Program-made: the position numbers and the translations under genes
NCBI GenBank assembly: GCA_030604405.1
Contig: JAUVVY010000017.1
Coordinates: forward strand, 30,242 to 94,241
Direction of reading: 5' to 3'
Length of the DNA: 64,000 bases
DNA from: a bacterium
GTDB lineage: Bacteria > Armatimonadota > Zipacnadia > Zipacnadales > UBA11051
In this document: in pieces, positions 53,926 through 63,992 of the stretch
Numbering within the stretch: the first letter of the stretch is position 1
How the letters are laid out: every line of letters begins with the position of its first letter
Notes under the pieces: model-generated
What the model was told of the DNA's origin: nothing
The model's input: only the letters and a program-made list of their open reading frames with translations
The model's database searches: none

Positions 53926-54930
53926 ATGAAAACCGCTATAGTCGAGGCAGGGCACTGGCACGCGCCGAGCTATTTCGCTGCGCTGAAGTCCGTCGGCCAC
54001 GAGGCCTCGTGCTGGTCGGAGAGCGACCCGGCTGCACGGGCCCGCCGGCAACAAGAGCATCCAGGAAAGGTCTATGACGATTATCGCAGGATGCTCGAGG
54101 CTGAGCGATCCGAGCTAATCCTTGCCTTCGGTGTGCACGATGAGATGACGCAAATTGCCGCCGACCTGGTGGCCATGGCCGTGCCTTTCTCGATGGAGAA
54201 GCCTATGGGGCTGGACCCGGATGCCCTGGAGCCAGTGGTAAGGGCCGCCGAGCAGAAGGGAGCTTTTGCCGGTGCAGACCTGGTGATGCGGCAGCATCCC
54301 ATCTTTGCTCGTCTGGGAGAGCTGCGCGATGCCGGCGAGTTGGGCAGAATCAAAGCCTGGCGCTTTACGCTCCTGGCGGGAGGGCCGCACCGTTACGTGG
54401 ACTGGGGGGTCGAATGGATGCTGCAGCCGGAGCGGTCGGGCGGCCCGCTGTTCAACTTCGGCCCCCACGGCGTGGACTTGTTCCTGTGGCTGTGTGGGGA
54501 GGATGAGGCCGAGATCGTTGCAGCAGATGCGATCAGTGACCTCCACAATGTCGCCATTGATGACTACGTGACCTTCACGGTGCGCACGCCGCGAGGGGCC
54601 GTCGGCGTCTTCGAGGTGGGATACGCCATGCTGCAGGCTGTTTCTCAACAGGGGATGTGCCTGATGACCGACAGGCTGGTGGCCACGTCATCCGATGGCA
54701 GCAATGGCGAGATCGTTTGGCGTGAAGATGAGCGTACGGAGAAAGTCGAGGGTAAGTCGGCGCGAGACAGCTTCGTAGCCGAGACCATAGAGCGTCTGGA
54801 GACCGGCAGAGAGCCAATCGTTGCGCTGCGGGCTATGCTCAATACGCTGCGTGTGCTGCGGGCAGTGGGTACCCGCGTGACAGGGGAGAATGGCAGCAGC
54901 GTCGGGCAGGATGCCCGACCCACGGGATAG
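53926..54930 (+). CDS. Gfo/Idh/MocA family oxidoreductase with repeat-derived C-terminus
   Basis: A 334-aa NAD(P)-dependent sugar or cyclitol dehydrogenase. The N-terminal Rossmann domain is atypical (AIVEAGHWHAPSY in place of a GxGxxG turn); the conserved EKPMGLD lies at about residues 94-100, and the substrate-site helix FGPHGVDLFLWL has the usual His. The last ten codons and the stop come from an R1 repeat (hairpin at 54901-54919), giving VGQDARPTG. AGAGGTGAG precedes ATG 53926. Confidence 0.85.
   Translation: MKTAIVEAGHWHAPSYFAALKSVGHEASCWSESDPAARARRQQEHPGKVYDDYRRMLEAERSELILAFGVHDEMTQIAADLVAMAVPFSMEKPMGLDPDALEPVVRAAEQKGAFAGADLVMRQHPIFARLGELRDAGELGRIKAWRFTLLAGGPHRYVDWGVEWMLQPERSGGPLFNFGPHGVDLFLWLCGEDEAEIVAADAISDLHNVAIDDYVTFTVRTPRGAVGVFEVGYAMLQAVSQQGMCLMTDRLVATSSDGSNGEIVWREDERTEKVEGKSARDSFVAETIERLETGREPIVALRAMLNTLRVLRAVGTRVTGENGSSVGQDARPTG
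54901..54930 (+). repeat. R1 repeat overlapping the oxidoreductase 3' end
   Basis: GTCGGGC-AGGAT-GCCCGAC followed by CCACGGGATAG, the same core as at 247-275. The stop TAG of the oxidoreductase is inside the repeat tail. Confidence 0.85.
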
Positions 54931-55448
54931 ATACATGCGAGAACAGCCTTTCTACTCACACCAGCAGCCGACTTGGCAAAGCGGGGCATCGCCAAAGGGG
55001 TAACACAGAGTGCCCTGGGAAACGCCAGACGCCTTGTTCTGCCGATAATTCGTACACGCACCCAGGATGCCAGCTACTATAGACACAAGCCCGAGGGTCT
55101 GTTATACTTGTTTTTGCAATCTGGCTGTTGACGGCGGTTCTGACGTGTGGCTCAAATGAGGGCTGAGGAGGTGCTCATGCGGGCTTGGCGTCGAACTATA
55201 CGCTGCCCGGACACACCCAGTCCACACAGCGATTGCATAGGTAGAGTAACGCATGTGGGCAGGGCGGAGTATTCTTGCTTCACTCGCAACGCGCTCCCCG
55301 ACGGTAAAGATTTCCTCCTCCTCGTCCCTAGATCCAATCCAGTGATATTGTCAGGGCGTGTCGTGCGTCCGCTTGCATACTGTGTAAGCGCGGTGTCCGC
55401 TAGTGCACAGGACCTTCTCTCAGGCCACCGCAGGAGGGGGAACGTTAC
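54931..55448. other. Intergenic region upstream of the hybrid kinase
   Basis: No gene is supported. A weak promoter candidate, TTGACG near 55126 with TCAAAT 18 bp on, lies about 300 bp upstream of the kinase; its leader would be long. Nothing else stands out. Confidence 0.3.
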
Positions 55449-58298
55449 ATGAGCAAGCCGCTGCGCGTGTTGATTGTCGAGGACCTTGAGAAGGACGCCA
55501 TGTTGGTAGTCCGTGAACTGCAGAGCAGCGGCTATGAGGTGGCTTTCGAACGGGTCGAGACACATGACGCTATGGCCGCTGCGCTTGAGAGTCAGACATG
55601 GGACATCATCATCGCCGATTACGTTTTGCCGAGTTTCAGCGGGCCGGACGCACTGATGCTGCTGAAAGAAAGCGGCCTCGATGTGCCGTTCATACTCATC
55701 TCAAGCAGGATCGGCGAAGGGATCGCAGCAATCACCATGGAGGCCGGCGCGCACGATTTCGTATTGAAAGACAATCTGGCCAGACTTGGCCCTGCCATCG
55801 CGCGCGAGCTGCGGGAGGTGATCGAGCGGCGCGAACGCAGGCGGGCGCAGGAGGAAGTTGTTCACCTCAACGCCGTGTTGCGCGCGATCCGCACTGTGAA
55901 CCGGCTCATTGTCCAGGAAGATGATCGGGACCGGCTGCTTCGAGCCGTCTGTCAGGCTCTGACCAGTACGCGCGGGTACAATTCGGTCTGGATCGCCTTA
56001 TTTGATGAGGACGGTAGCCTTGTCGAGGCCTTTGAGTCTGAATTGGGGGACAGCTTCACAGCTCTTTGCGAAGTGCTGCAGCGCGGGGAGTTGCCCCAGT
56101 GCATGCGCGATGTGTTAGCGAACCCAGAGGTCACGGTGACCAAGCACACAGCCACCACCTGCGCTGACTGCCCCTTAGCGGAGGTGCACTCCGGGGCAGC
56201 GGGATTGGCCATGCGTCTCGAACACGCAGGGAAAGTGTATGGGCTGGTGAGCGCCTCGCTCCCTGCCGATGTAGCCGACAGTGAAGACGAGCAGTCGTTG
56301 TTCGCTGCGGTGACCGCTGATATTGCCTTCGGCCTTAGCGGCCTGGAGGTGGAAGCCGAACGCCGGCAGGCGGAGCAACAGTTGCGTGAGCGGGAGGCAG
56401 ATCAAGCGGCGCTCATTCAGAGCCTCCCCTACAAGGTGTTCCGCAAGGACCAGGACTCAGTGTACGTGTTCTGCAATGAGGCGTTCGCTGCGGACCTGGG
56501 GATCACGCCGGATCAATTGCCGGGCAAGACGGACTATGATTTGTTTCCCAAGGAACTGGCCGACAAGTACAGGGCAGACGACAAGCGGCTCATGGCATCA
56601 GGGGAGACAGAGACGATTGAGGAGATCTATATAGAGGGCGGCCAAGGGAGGGTCGTGCAGACGGTCAAGACGCCTGTCAGAGACCAAGACGGCAAGATCA
56701 TTGGGATCATCGGCATCTTCTGGGACATCACCGAGCAAAAGGAGGCGGAGGAGGCATTACAGAGGGAATACGAGCGCACGCAGACGATCTTGGCCAGCTC
56801 CATGGACGGGTTCTTCACCGTGGGACTTAACGCCGCGATCCGCGACTGTAACGAGGCCTTCTGCGAGATGCTCGGCTACTCCCGCAATGAACTTCTGAGC
56901 CTCAACATAGCTGACGTGGAGGCCATGGAAAGCCGAGAGGACACGGCCGAGCGTATTGAGCAGGTAAGGCAGACCGGCGGCGACCGCTTTGAGACTGTGC
57001 ACCGGCGTAAAGACGGGACGATAATTTACGTGGACATCAGCACTACCTTCGTTGAGCTGCCCACTGAGAGCATCTTCGTCTGTTTCGCGCGCGACATCAC
57101 CGAGCGCAAGCAGGCAGAGGCAGAGGTCAAAGAGGCCAACCTGCTCCTGCAGAAGGCGCTGAGCGAGCTGAGAGAGGTCGAGCGGCAAATGGTCCAGCAG
57201 GAACGGCTCCACGCACTGGGCCAGATGGCCAGCGGGATCGCCCATGACTTCAACAACGCTCTGACGCCGATCCTGCTATTCAGTGATTCGCTGCTTGCCC
57301 ACCCGGACAGTCTCGAGGATAGGGAAAGAGTGGCCGACGCTCTGCAGCAGATAAAGGCGAGCGCAGAAGATGCCGTGAGCGTGGTCAGACGCTTGCGGGA
57401 GTTCTATCGGCTGCGCGACGAACAAGATGAATTGCAGGTAATGGACTTCAATCAAGTGATCGCGGAGGTCATCTCGCTCACAGAGCCTATGTGGAAAGAG
57501 CAAGCCACGGCGGCAAGTACGCATATCACTCTCGAGGCAGACTTGCAGCCGCTTCCGGCGTTTGTTGGAAGCGAGTCCGAATTGCGCGAAGCGCTGACCA
57601 ACTTGATGCTGAATGCCGTGGACGCTGTGCCCGACGGCGGGGCGATAACCATTCGCAGCCGAGCTTATGATGACACCATCGTCCTCGAGGTGCGCGACAC
57701 GGGCGTGGGCATGACGCCAGACGTACGTCAGCGTTGCCTGGAGCCGTTCTTCACCACCAAGGACGAGCGCGGCACGGGCATCGGTCTGGCGATGGTTTAC
57801 GGTACTGTTGAGCGGCACCACGGCACTATTGAGATCGAGAGCGAGGCTGGGGAGGGGACGACGGTGCGCATCCGGCTGCCTGTCAGAGTGATGCAGGCAC
57901 AAGAAGGTGAGGCAGAGATGGCAGACGCTGTTGCATCCCCGCTAGATATTCTGCTTGTGGAAGACGAAGAGTCTGTGCTTGAAGCGCTGCGCCAGGACCT
58001 GACGGCTGAGGGACACAGGGTAGAGGTCGCCAGCAATGGACGTGAGGGGCTGGAGAAGTTCCAGGCGGCGAGCTTCGACCTGGTGATAACCGACAGGGCC
58101 ATGCCTGAAATGAGCGGCGACGAACTGGCAGCAGCCATCAAGGAGGTAGCGCCTGATATGCCCATCATCCTGCTGACCGGGTTCGGCGATATGATGGAGG
58201 TGACCGGCGACAAGCCAGCCGGCGTAGATTTGATCCTCAGCAAACCCGTTACTGTGGCGGCACTGCGCGACGCGGTAGCGAAGGTGATGGCGGAGTAG
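55449..58298 (+). CDS. Hybrid sensor histidine kinase (REC-GAF-PAS-PAS-HisKA-HATPase-REC)
   Basis: A 949-aa cytoplasmic signalling protein. Domains in order: receiver 1 (Asp57, acidic pair Glu11/Asp12), GAF (about 150-300), two PAS domains (about 325-435 and 440-560), HisKA with His599 in GIAHDFNN, HATPase with N-box NLMLNAVDA and G-boxes DTGVGM and GTGIGLAM, and receiver 2 with Asp882 in VITDRAMPEMSG. There are no membrane helices. It probably feeds phosphate into a relay; no output regulator is adjacent. CAGGAGGGGG precedes ATG 55449. Confidence 0.92.
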   Translation: MSKPLRVLIVEDLEKDAMLVVRELQSSGYEVAFERVETHDAMAAALESQTWDIIIADYVLPSFSGPDALMLLKESGLDVPFILISSRIGEGIAAITMEAGAHDFVLKDNLARLGPAIARELREVIERRERRRAQEEVVHLNAVLRAIRTVNRLIVQEDDRDRLLRAVCQALTSTRGYNSVWIALFDEDGSLVEAFESELGDSFTALCEVLQRGELPQCMRDVLANPEVTVTKHTATTCADCPLAEVHSGAAGLAMRLEHAGKVYGLVSASLPADVADSEDEQSLFAAVTADIAFGLSGLEVEAERRQAEQQLREREADQAALIQSLPYKVFRKDQDSVYVFCNEAFAADLGITPDQLPGKTDYDLFPKELADKYRADDKRLMASGETETIEEIYIEGGQGRVVQTVKTPVRDQDGKIIGIIGIFWDITEQKEAEEALQREYERTQTILASSMDGFFTVGLNAAIRDCNEAFCEMLGYSRNELLSLNIADVEAMESREDTAERIEQVRQTGGDRFETVHRRKDGTIIYVDISTTFVELPTESIFVCFARDITERKQAEAEVKEANLLLQKALSELREVERQMVQQERLHALGQMASGIAHDFNNALTPILLFSDSLLAHPDSLEDRERVADALQQIKASAEDAVSVVRRLREFYRLRDEQDELQVMDFNQVIAEVISLTEPMWKEQATAASTHITLEADLQPLPAFVGSESELREALTNLMLNAVDAVPDGGAITIRSRAYDDTIVLEVRDTGVGMTPDVRQRCLEPFFTTKDERGTGIGLAMVYGTVERHHGTIEIESEAGEGTTVRIRLPVRVMQAQEGEAEMADAVASPLDILLVEDEESVLEALRQDLTAEGHRVEVASNGREGLEKFQAASFDLVITDRAMPEMSGDELAAAIKEVAPDMPIILLTGFGDMMEVTGDKPAGVDLILSKPVTVAALRDAVAKVMAE

Positions 58299-58320
58299 GG
58301 AAGTGCTGTGTGGGAGGTGT

Positions 58321-58482
58321 AATCTGCCCGACCTCTGTGGGGATACTGAGCGTCTGGAGCAATTGCTGAGCAATTTGTGCGAGAATGCCCTGAAATACAC
58401 GGCAGAAGGTGGCCGGGCGGAACTTACCGCAACTCAGGTCAATGGCGAGATAGAGATCTTCGTCAGCGACGACGGCTGCGGC
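58321..58482 (+). pseudogene. Fragment of a second histidine kinase ATPase domain
   Basis: An in-frame 54-codon piece reads GDTERLEQLLSNLCENALKY and on to VSDDGCG, which is the N-box to G1-box part of a HATPase domain, of a type different from the kinase just upstream. It has no start, no G2 box, and runs into the 3' end of the next, opposite gene. It is a broken internal gene fragment. Confidence 0.7.
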
Positions 58483-58541
58483 AGGCTGGGTCAAGCTGGC
58501 ATTCGCCCGCTATCTGCAGGCCACCGATGCCTGCTACTGGG

Positions 58542-59378
58542 TCACCAGCTTTCTCTGATAAACTTGCTGGCGTTGCTTGCCAGGTACTCCTCATCCGGCA
58601 TCATGTCGCGCCAAATGCAGGTGGCTGCAGCAAGCTCGGGCAAGGCGCGGCCGAAGGCTTCAACCATCAGCCAGTTATCGTAACCGATCTGCTTGAGCGC
58701 CGAGAAGATCTGCGGCCAGGGGATGTGGCCCTCGCCGGGCGTGCTGCGGTCGTTTTCCGACACGTGGACGTGCACGATTCTCTGCCCGGCCGACTTGATG
58801 GCACCAACCGGGTCCTTCTCCTCGATATTGGCGTGAAAGGTGTCGAACATCATGCGGAGGTTGGGGCGGTTGACCTCATCAACAAACCGAGCGGCTTCAT
58901 CGCAGCAGGTAAGGAAGTAGGCTTCAAATCGGTTGAGCGGCTCGATGGCCAGGGTGATGCCGGCAGTCGCGCCGTACACCGCCGCCTCGCGCAGGCTCTC
59001 GATCCCCCAGCGCCATTCCTGCTCGCTGCGCCCGCGTCCCACCAGCGTGCCGACCGGCGCGAACAACGGGCCTATCAAGAGGTTCGATCCCAGGATTGCG
59101 CAGGAGTCGATGCAGGCCTTAAGATGATCAACCCCCGCCTGGCGTATGGTGGAGCTCTCAGCGATAGGATTGGCATCGGGGGACACGATGGTCACGACGG
59201 TTCGTCCCAGGCCGAGGTCATCCAACCTGGCGGCGAGCGTTTTCCACGGAGAGCAATCCGGAGCAAACATCGGTAACTCGACGCCATCGTACCCCCAGTC
59301 CCTGATGTCATCGAGCAAGGCCAGGTGCTCTTCGGTAGCGGCCGCGGTCCACAATAGAACGTTAATGCCAACTTTCAT
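58542..59378 (-). CDS. Sugar epimerase/isomerase of the D-tagatose 3-epimerase type
   Basis: A 278-aa TIM barrel. Metal-ligand motifs of D-psicose/tagatose 3-epimerases are all visible: LAIEPLNRFE (Glu), MMFDTFHANIEE (Asp), HVHVSENDR with PGEGH (His), and VEAFG (Glu). Last gene of a four-gene leftward operon with a Gfo/Idh oxidoreductase, a second isomerase and a cupin-type protein. ATG 59378 is preferred over the adjacent ATG 59381. Confidence 0.88.
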   Translation of the reverse strand: MKVGINVLLWTAAATEEHLALLDDIRDWGYDGVELPMFAPDCSPWKTLAARLDDLGLGRTVVTIVSPDANPIAESSTIRQAGVDHLKACIDSCAILGSNLLIGPLFAPVGTLVGRGRSEQEWRWGIESLREAAVYGATAGITLAIEPLNRFEAYFLTCCDEAARFVDEVNRPNLRMMFDTFHANIEEKDPVGAIKSAGQRIVHVHVSENDRSTPGEGHIPWPQIFSALKQIGYDNWLMVEAFGRALPELAAATCIWRDMMPDEEYLASNASKFIRESW

Positions 59379-59431
59379 CATTGTCCTCCAGTTGACTGAC
59401 CACGCGCCTGCACTGCGCCCCTCAAGGCAGA

Positions 59432-60577
59432 TCAGCCGCCTGCGATTTCAATCCACTGTCCGCTCTTTGCTGACTCAAGCACCGCGTCACCAACAATCTG
59501 CGTGTCAAGTGCGCAGCGGAAGTCGGGCTGTACTGTTTCACCGGTCTCGAGGCTGTCGAGAAAATCGGCCAGGGCGTTGATGAAGGTGTGTTCGTAGCCG
59601 ATGACACAGCCTGGCACCCACCACTTGTCCATGTATGGGTGCTCGAAGTCGGTGACCAGTATCGAGCGCCAGCCGTGCACATGGTCGTCGTCGCGGTTGT
59701 CGTAGTATTCGAGGCGGTGAGCGTCCTCCAGATCAAAGCAGAGCGAGCCGCCCTCCCCATTGACCTCAAAGGTATTATAGTTCTTTCGGCCCCGCGCATA
59801 GCGGGTCGATTCGAATGTGCCCATTGCGCCGTTTTCGAAACGCACCAAGAAAGCGCAGGCATCGTCAATGCTGACGGGCCCAATCGTCCCCGGCTCATCC
59901 TGCAGCTCCCTTTGCCTGATAAACGTCTCCGTCATCGCCGTCACCGAGTGGATTGGGCCGTTCAACCACATTGCGGTGTCAATGGAATGGGCCAGCAGAT
60001 CGCCGGTCACGCCGCTGCCTGCGACATCAATGTCGAGGCGCCACAAGGTCGCGCCGCCCTGAGGCACTTCGGGGCTGATCGTCCAGTCCTGCAGGTACTT
60101 GGCGCGGTAGTGAAAGACCTTTCCCAGCCGCGCCTCGGCGATGAGTTGCTTCGCCAGGGCAATGGCCGGCACTCGACGGTAGTTGAACCAGACCATGTTG
60201 GGCACACCGGCCTTCTCCACCGCCTCTGCCATCTCCAGACCTTCCGCCGCATTCATGGCCAACGGCTTTTCGCACAGCACCATCTTGCCCGCTTGCGCCG
60301 CTGCCACCGCGATATCGTGATGGGTGTTGTTCGGGCTGGCGATGTCAATAGCATCAATGTCGTCGCGTTCGATAAGCTTGTGCCAGTCGGTCTCGCAACT
60401 TTCCCATCCCCACTTCTCAGCAAAGGCCTGGAGCTTCTCCTCGCTGCGGGCGCAGATGGCTTTCATGACAGGGTGATACTCCAGATCAAAGAACTGATTG
60501 ACCTTGCGGTACGCGTTGGAGTGGGCTCGGCCCATGAAACCGTAGCCGATCAAACCGACGTTCAATGGCTTGGCCAT
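59432..60577 (-). CDS. Gfo/Idh/MocA family oxidoreductase
   Basis: A 381-aa NAD(P)-dependent dehydrogenase. Rossmann motif [17 protein letters not shown] at the N-terminus, [10 protein letters not shown] at about residues 98-107, and the C-terminal alpha/beta domain with [15 protein letters not shown] (substrate-site Asp/His). Probably oxidises or reduces a sugar or cyclitol that neighbouring isomerases then convert. It starts 13 bases after the upstream isomerase stop. Confidence 0.92.
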   Translation of the reverse strand: MAKPLNVGLIGYGFMGRAHSNAYRKVNQFFDLEYHPVMKAICARSEEKLQAFAEKWGWESCETDWHKLIERDDIDAIDIASPNNTHHDIAVAAAQAGKMVLCEKPLAMNAAEGLEMAEAVEKAGVPNMVWFNYRRVPAIALAKQLIAEARLGKVFHYRAKYLQDWTISPEVPQGGATLWRLDIDVAGSGVTGDLLAHSIDTAMWLNGPIHSVTAMTETFIRQRELQDEPGTIGPVSIDDACAFLVRFENGAMGTFESTRYARGRKNYNTFEVNGEGGSLCFDLEDAHRLEYYDNRDDDHVHGWRSILVTDFEHPYMDKWWVPGCVIGYEHTFINALADFLDSLETGETVQPDFRCALDTQIVGDAVLESAKSGQWIEIAGG

Positions 60578-60590
60578 GACATATCTCCCT

Positions 60591-61490
60591 TCAGCCTCCG
60601 TACTTCGCGTTCATTTCGTCAACGGCCTGCTTGCACCGTTCGGTAACCTGCCACGCATCCGACCAGAAGCAAAGGTCAATGGTCCACCAGTTATGGCTCA
60701 ACTCGTTCTTATTGAGCTCCGGCAAGAGTTGATCGAAGTTCAGCACTCCGTCGCCGAGCGGAACGTGCGTCGAGGTCTCGTCGTTGTGCAGCGTCCCGTC
60801 CGAGTCGATAAGATGGATGTGGTTTATGCTGCCGCGCAGTTTTTGGGCTAACTCGAGAGCACCGCCGGGTAGGGCCTCCTTTTCGCCGGGTTGGCGAGCA
60901 CCGACGGCCGCAACAGTATGGCCGTGGCACGTATCGAACTGCACACCGAAGTTCTCGTCAGCCACCTCCTCCACAATTCGCAGTATGTCCGACGGCTTGT
61001 TGAAGGCAAAGCCCGGCTCGAACTCCCAGGTGACGTAGATGCCCTTGTCCGCTGCTTCCCGGGCGCACTGCTGCCACGTGTTGACCACCCGACGGCGTGC
61101 GGTGTCGGGGTCCACTTGCTCGAAGATCGTCGGTGGCTGTACCGTGTCAACCCGAATGCCCTTGATGCCCAAGTCCACGCAAAAGTCAAGGTTCTTGCGG
61201 AAACAGTTGAGGTAGTCGGTCTGGTCGTCGGTGTCAATCAAGTGTTCTTCCCACAGATTCGCCGCAAGCCCGGAGAAACGCAAGCCCAGGTTCGCCAGCT
61301 CTTCCCGGCACTTGTCCCGCTGCTGCTTGTGGGGCATGTCGTCGGGGTTTGGGTGGGGAGGGAATCCGCCTAACTCTACACCCTGGAAGCCCAGATCCCT
61401 CAGCGAGGTGATTACCTCCGCCCACGGAACCGGGTCATCGGCATACGGCCCAATGGAGTAGGCCCACGAACCAATTGAGATGTCTTTCAT
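60591..61490 (-). CDS. Sugar phosphate isomerase/epimerase
   Basis: A 299-aa xylose-isomerase-like TIM barrel. Likely metal ligands lie in [10 protein letters not shown] (Glu), VQFDTCHGH (Asp, His) and HIHLIDSDG, with a final [16 protein letters not shown] precedes ATG 61490; the longer frame is unlikely. Second gene of the operon, 25 bases after the cupin-type gene. Confidence 0.87.
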   Translation of the reverse strand: MKDISIGSWAYSIGPYADDPVPWAEVITSLRDLGFQGVELGGFPPHPNPDDMPHKQQRDKCREELANLGLRFSGLAANLWEEHLIDTDDQTDYLNCFRKNLDFCVDLGIKGIRVDTVQPPTIFEQVDPDTARRRVVNTWQQCAREAADKGIYVTWEFEPGFAFNKPSDILRIVEEVADENFGVQFDTCHGHTVAAVGARQPGEKEALPGGALELAQKLRGSINHIHLIDSDGTLHNDETSTHVPLGDGVLNFDQLLPELNKNELSHNWWTIDLCFWSDAWQVTERCKQAVDEMNAKYGG

Positions 61491-61515
61491 AATCTGCCTC
61501 CTGTGGACAACGCTC

Positions 61516-62757
61516 TCACGGATTACGTCTTTTGCAGTCACCGACTTCGGGTGCGTCGGGATTAACGTCCGGGCCGAAATAGCGCAGGACAACCAGCGGC
61601 TCGTGCTCGGCCAAACTCGCAACTATCACGCCAGACCTCGCAGCACTTTCCGTGACGAACAGTTCGTCTTCGGTCATCTCGCCGAATCGGATCATGGTAG
61701 GGGAGTGCACCGGCAGGTCTCCGATCTGTCCTCGTCCCTGCACGACTATCAGACCGTATGCGCCATTGTCCTTGATGGTTGCCTTGACGCCGGGGGCCAC
61801 AGTAAGTTCCTTTGCGCTAAACCATTGCTGTCCGTCGGCCTTGCCATAGACAACCCAGCGATCCACATAGCCTTCGGCAGCGCTGTCAGCAACGGGGATT
61901 GGCTCCAAATAGTGATTGTCCTTGAAGTTCGGGTCGAGGTTGCCTTCCCAGTCAATCAGGTCAACCAAATAGTCCAGGTCGTCTTGCTTGTCCGCAGGGA
62001 CGTCCTTGACCAGTAGGTCCCGAGGTACGGCCCGCCCTTCGACCAACGACTGGTACATGCCGAAAACATCAGAGCCCCATTGCGGCTCGTAGGTGACCAG
62101 GGAACCGGGGGCGTGAAGCAAACGGGGCCCGACCAGCCAGCCGGTCCCGGGTCTCAGCCGGTAGGCTTTTGAGAGGTCCAATATGCCGTTGTCCCCCTCG
62201 TCCCATCGTTGCAGGCAGCGGCGCACATCTGCTTTGGTCGTTCCCGGCTCGAGGCCAAAGAACGTGTACGGAAAGTTATTTCCGGTGTAGTTAAGCTGCG
62301 GGGGGAAGTAGTAGCCCTCTGGTTTGCCCAGCCGCCCCAGGGCGGCCACCTGCTCTGTACTCTGGTGCAGATGATGGGGGATAGGGCCCATGTTGTCGAA
62401 GAACTTGCTGTACACAGGCCAGCGCTGGTACGTGTCCCACATCTCCTGCCCGATGATCTCAGCGCCGCAGGCTTCCACGGCGTCTCTCAGGCTAAACCGG
62501 CCCTCTGCGAAAACAACGTAGCTCAGGCCCTCGTCGGCGGGTGCGCCTTCGTTGTCCGCCGGCGTCGTTGAGGCGAACCAGCGTTCATCTATGCCTCCCC
62601 GGTGGGCACCGAGGGCGTACAAATCATCCGGGTGCAATTTCAGTCGTCTCCCCGGATGCAGGAACGAACGGGGCACCCAGGTGGGCGCTAGCCGCAGGAT
62701 CCCATTGCCGCCGTCAAGCGCTCGCCGGGTCATGATTTCAATGCTTTGCTGGCTCAT
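61516..62757 (-). CDS. Cupin/phosphomannose-isomerase-like protein
   Basis: A 413-aa protein with a central region like type I mannose-6-phosphate isomerase (GPIPHHLHQSTEQ as metal-ligand His pair, then FPYTFFGLEPGTTKADV and LLHAPGSLVTYEPQ) and a C-terminal cupin half (APGVKATIKDNGAYGLIVVQGRGQI). AAGGGAG precedes ATG 62757. First gene of the sugar operon; the substrate is probably a sugar or sugar phosphate. Confidence 0.8.
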   Translation of the reverse strand: MSQQSIEIMTRRALDGGNGILRLAPTWVPRSFLHPGRRLKLHPDDLYALGAHRGGIDERWFASTTPADNEGAPADEGLSYVVFAEGRFSLRDAVEACGAEIIGQEMWDTYQRWPVYSKFFDNMGPIPHHLHQSTEQVAALGRLGKPEGYYFPPQLNYTGNNFPYTFFGLEPGTTKADVRRCLQRWDEGDNGILDLSKAYRLRPGTGWLVGPRLLHAPGSLVTYEPQWGSDVFGMYQSLVEGRAVPRDLLVKDVPADKQDDLDYLVDLIDWEGNLDPNFKDNHYLEPIPVADSAAEGYVDRWVVYGKADGQQWFSAKELTVAPGVKATIKDNGAYGLIVVQGRGQIGDLPVHSPTMIRFGEMTEDELFVTESAARSGVIVASLAEHEPLVVLRYFGPDVNPDAPEVGDCKRRNP

Positions 62758-62929
62758 AGACGCTCCCTTCTGTGGCAACCAATAAGGCGCGGCAGTGGTG
62801 GTGGCGCTGTAACACGATCTCCCAAACCCACATTTCTCATTTCGACGAATGCACACCTATGTTCGTGATTCATTTCGTCTTACTTCGGTCCGTCTCCTGC
62901 TACCGAGCGCATGTCTGCGCAGGCATTCT

Positions 62930-63140
62930 GAATTCGCCGTTGATTCGACCCAAAACGTAAGCGTCCGAATCCTGCAGGAAGACGGCAATTATCAACCGTG
63001 TGACCCGACAGCGGCTGGGCCAATGCCTGCTCAACTGGAGTGGCAAAGAGGCGCGGGTCAACCTGGAACTGCACTCGCCTGAAGCCAAACTTGCACCCGG
63101 CGAGTCGATCACTATTGAGCAAATCTACGAGGGGGTCAGA
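62930..63140 (+). pseudogene. Possible frameshifted gene remnant
   Basis: Two frames carry protein-like pieces in order: NVSVRILQEDGNYQP near 62960-63000, then LLNWSGKEARVNLELHSPEA and APGESITIEQIYEGV near 63027-63135. They read like the beta-sandwich end of a secreted enzyme, broken by a frameshift and lacking a start. The rest of 62758-63392 shows nothing else. Confidence 0.35.
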
Positions 63141-63392
63141 CCGGCGGCATCCGGGCTATTCAGGCCCATATCCTGCGAAAGCATCTGAAAAGCCGTACGC
63201 TGTTGAGCGTCCTCGCCCTTGACATCCGGCCCCCGCGCCCCCCATAGTATGGTACGGTAGCTTCTGCAACAGTCTCTGATGATGGCAGCAAATAGCCGCG
63301 AGGGAGATGTCGCGGGCGCGCCGGACAAGTCGTGCGAACACGTAGTCCGTGGTCGCCCCAATAGACCCAATATGATAGGAGGAGGCGTAGCA

Positions 63393-63992
63393 ATGATGAA
63401 GCGAAAGGTGCTTGAAGTCAGTCTGCCACTGCTGGTATGCCTGGGGTGTCTGTGTCTGGTGACCGCCGCTGTGGCCGGCCCGATACTAGTCAACGTGAAG
63501 GCGGCTCCAGACTTAGTGGTCAAGAAGGTCACACTTGTGAGCATGGGCGGGGGCGAGTTTCCGGGAGTGGAGCTGGAGGTCACCGTCAAGAACATCGGGA
63601 ATAAGCAGTCTGGGCCCTGCAGCGTGGCCCTCTGCTTCACATCCAATGTGTACGCAACGCCTGGCGCCAACCAGCCATTCCTGGTCCAGTGCGGTCTGGT
63701 GCCGAAGCTACAGCCCAACGCCAGTTGGGATGTCCAGTTCAATATCCAACTGCCCGAATCGCGGCAGCGCGGCATGTGTATCGCCGCTGTTGACCCTCCG
63801 ATTCAATTGTCGCCAACAGCGCCGGCGCATCCTCATGGGCAGGTCTCTGAGTGGCCCATATTATCGCTGACGCTGGGCAACTACTGGGTAGGGAACAGGA
63901 AGACCGGGGAGCACAACAACGCCTTCGGCTTCGCATTCGACATGAAGAATCTGCCGAAACCGTTCAGTTGGAGGAACCCTGCAGTCGACTAG
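63393..63992 (+). CDS. Secreted protein with CARDB-like beta-sandwich
   Basis: A 199-aa protein with a signal peptide (SLPLLVCLGCLCLVTAAVAG) and a domain starting APDLVVKKVTLVS, with GVELEVTVKNIGNKQSG, the usual pattern of CARDB adhesion-type domains. GGAGGAGG lies 8 nt before ATG 63393; ATG 63396 is equally possible. Probably periplasmic or surface-exposed; function unknown. Confidence 0.75.
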   Translation: MMKRKVLEVSLPLLVCLGCLCLVTAAVAGPILVNVKAAPDLVVKKVTLVSMGGGEFPGVELEVTVKNIGNKQSGPCSVALCFTSNVYATPGANQPFLVQCGLVPKLQPNASWDVQFNIQLPESRQRGMCIAAVDPPIQLSPTAPAHPHGQVSEWPILSLTLGNYWVGNRKTGEHNNAFGFAFDMKNLPKPFSWRNPAVD

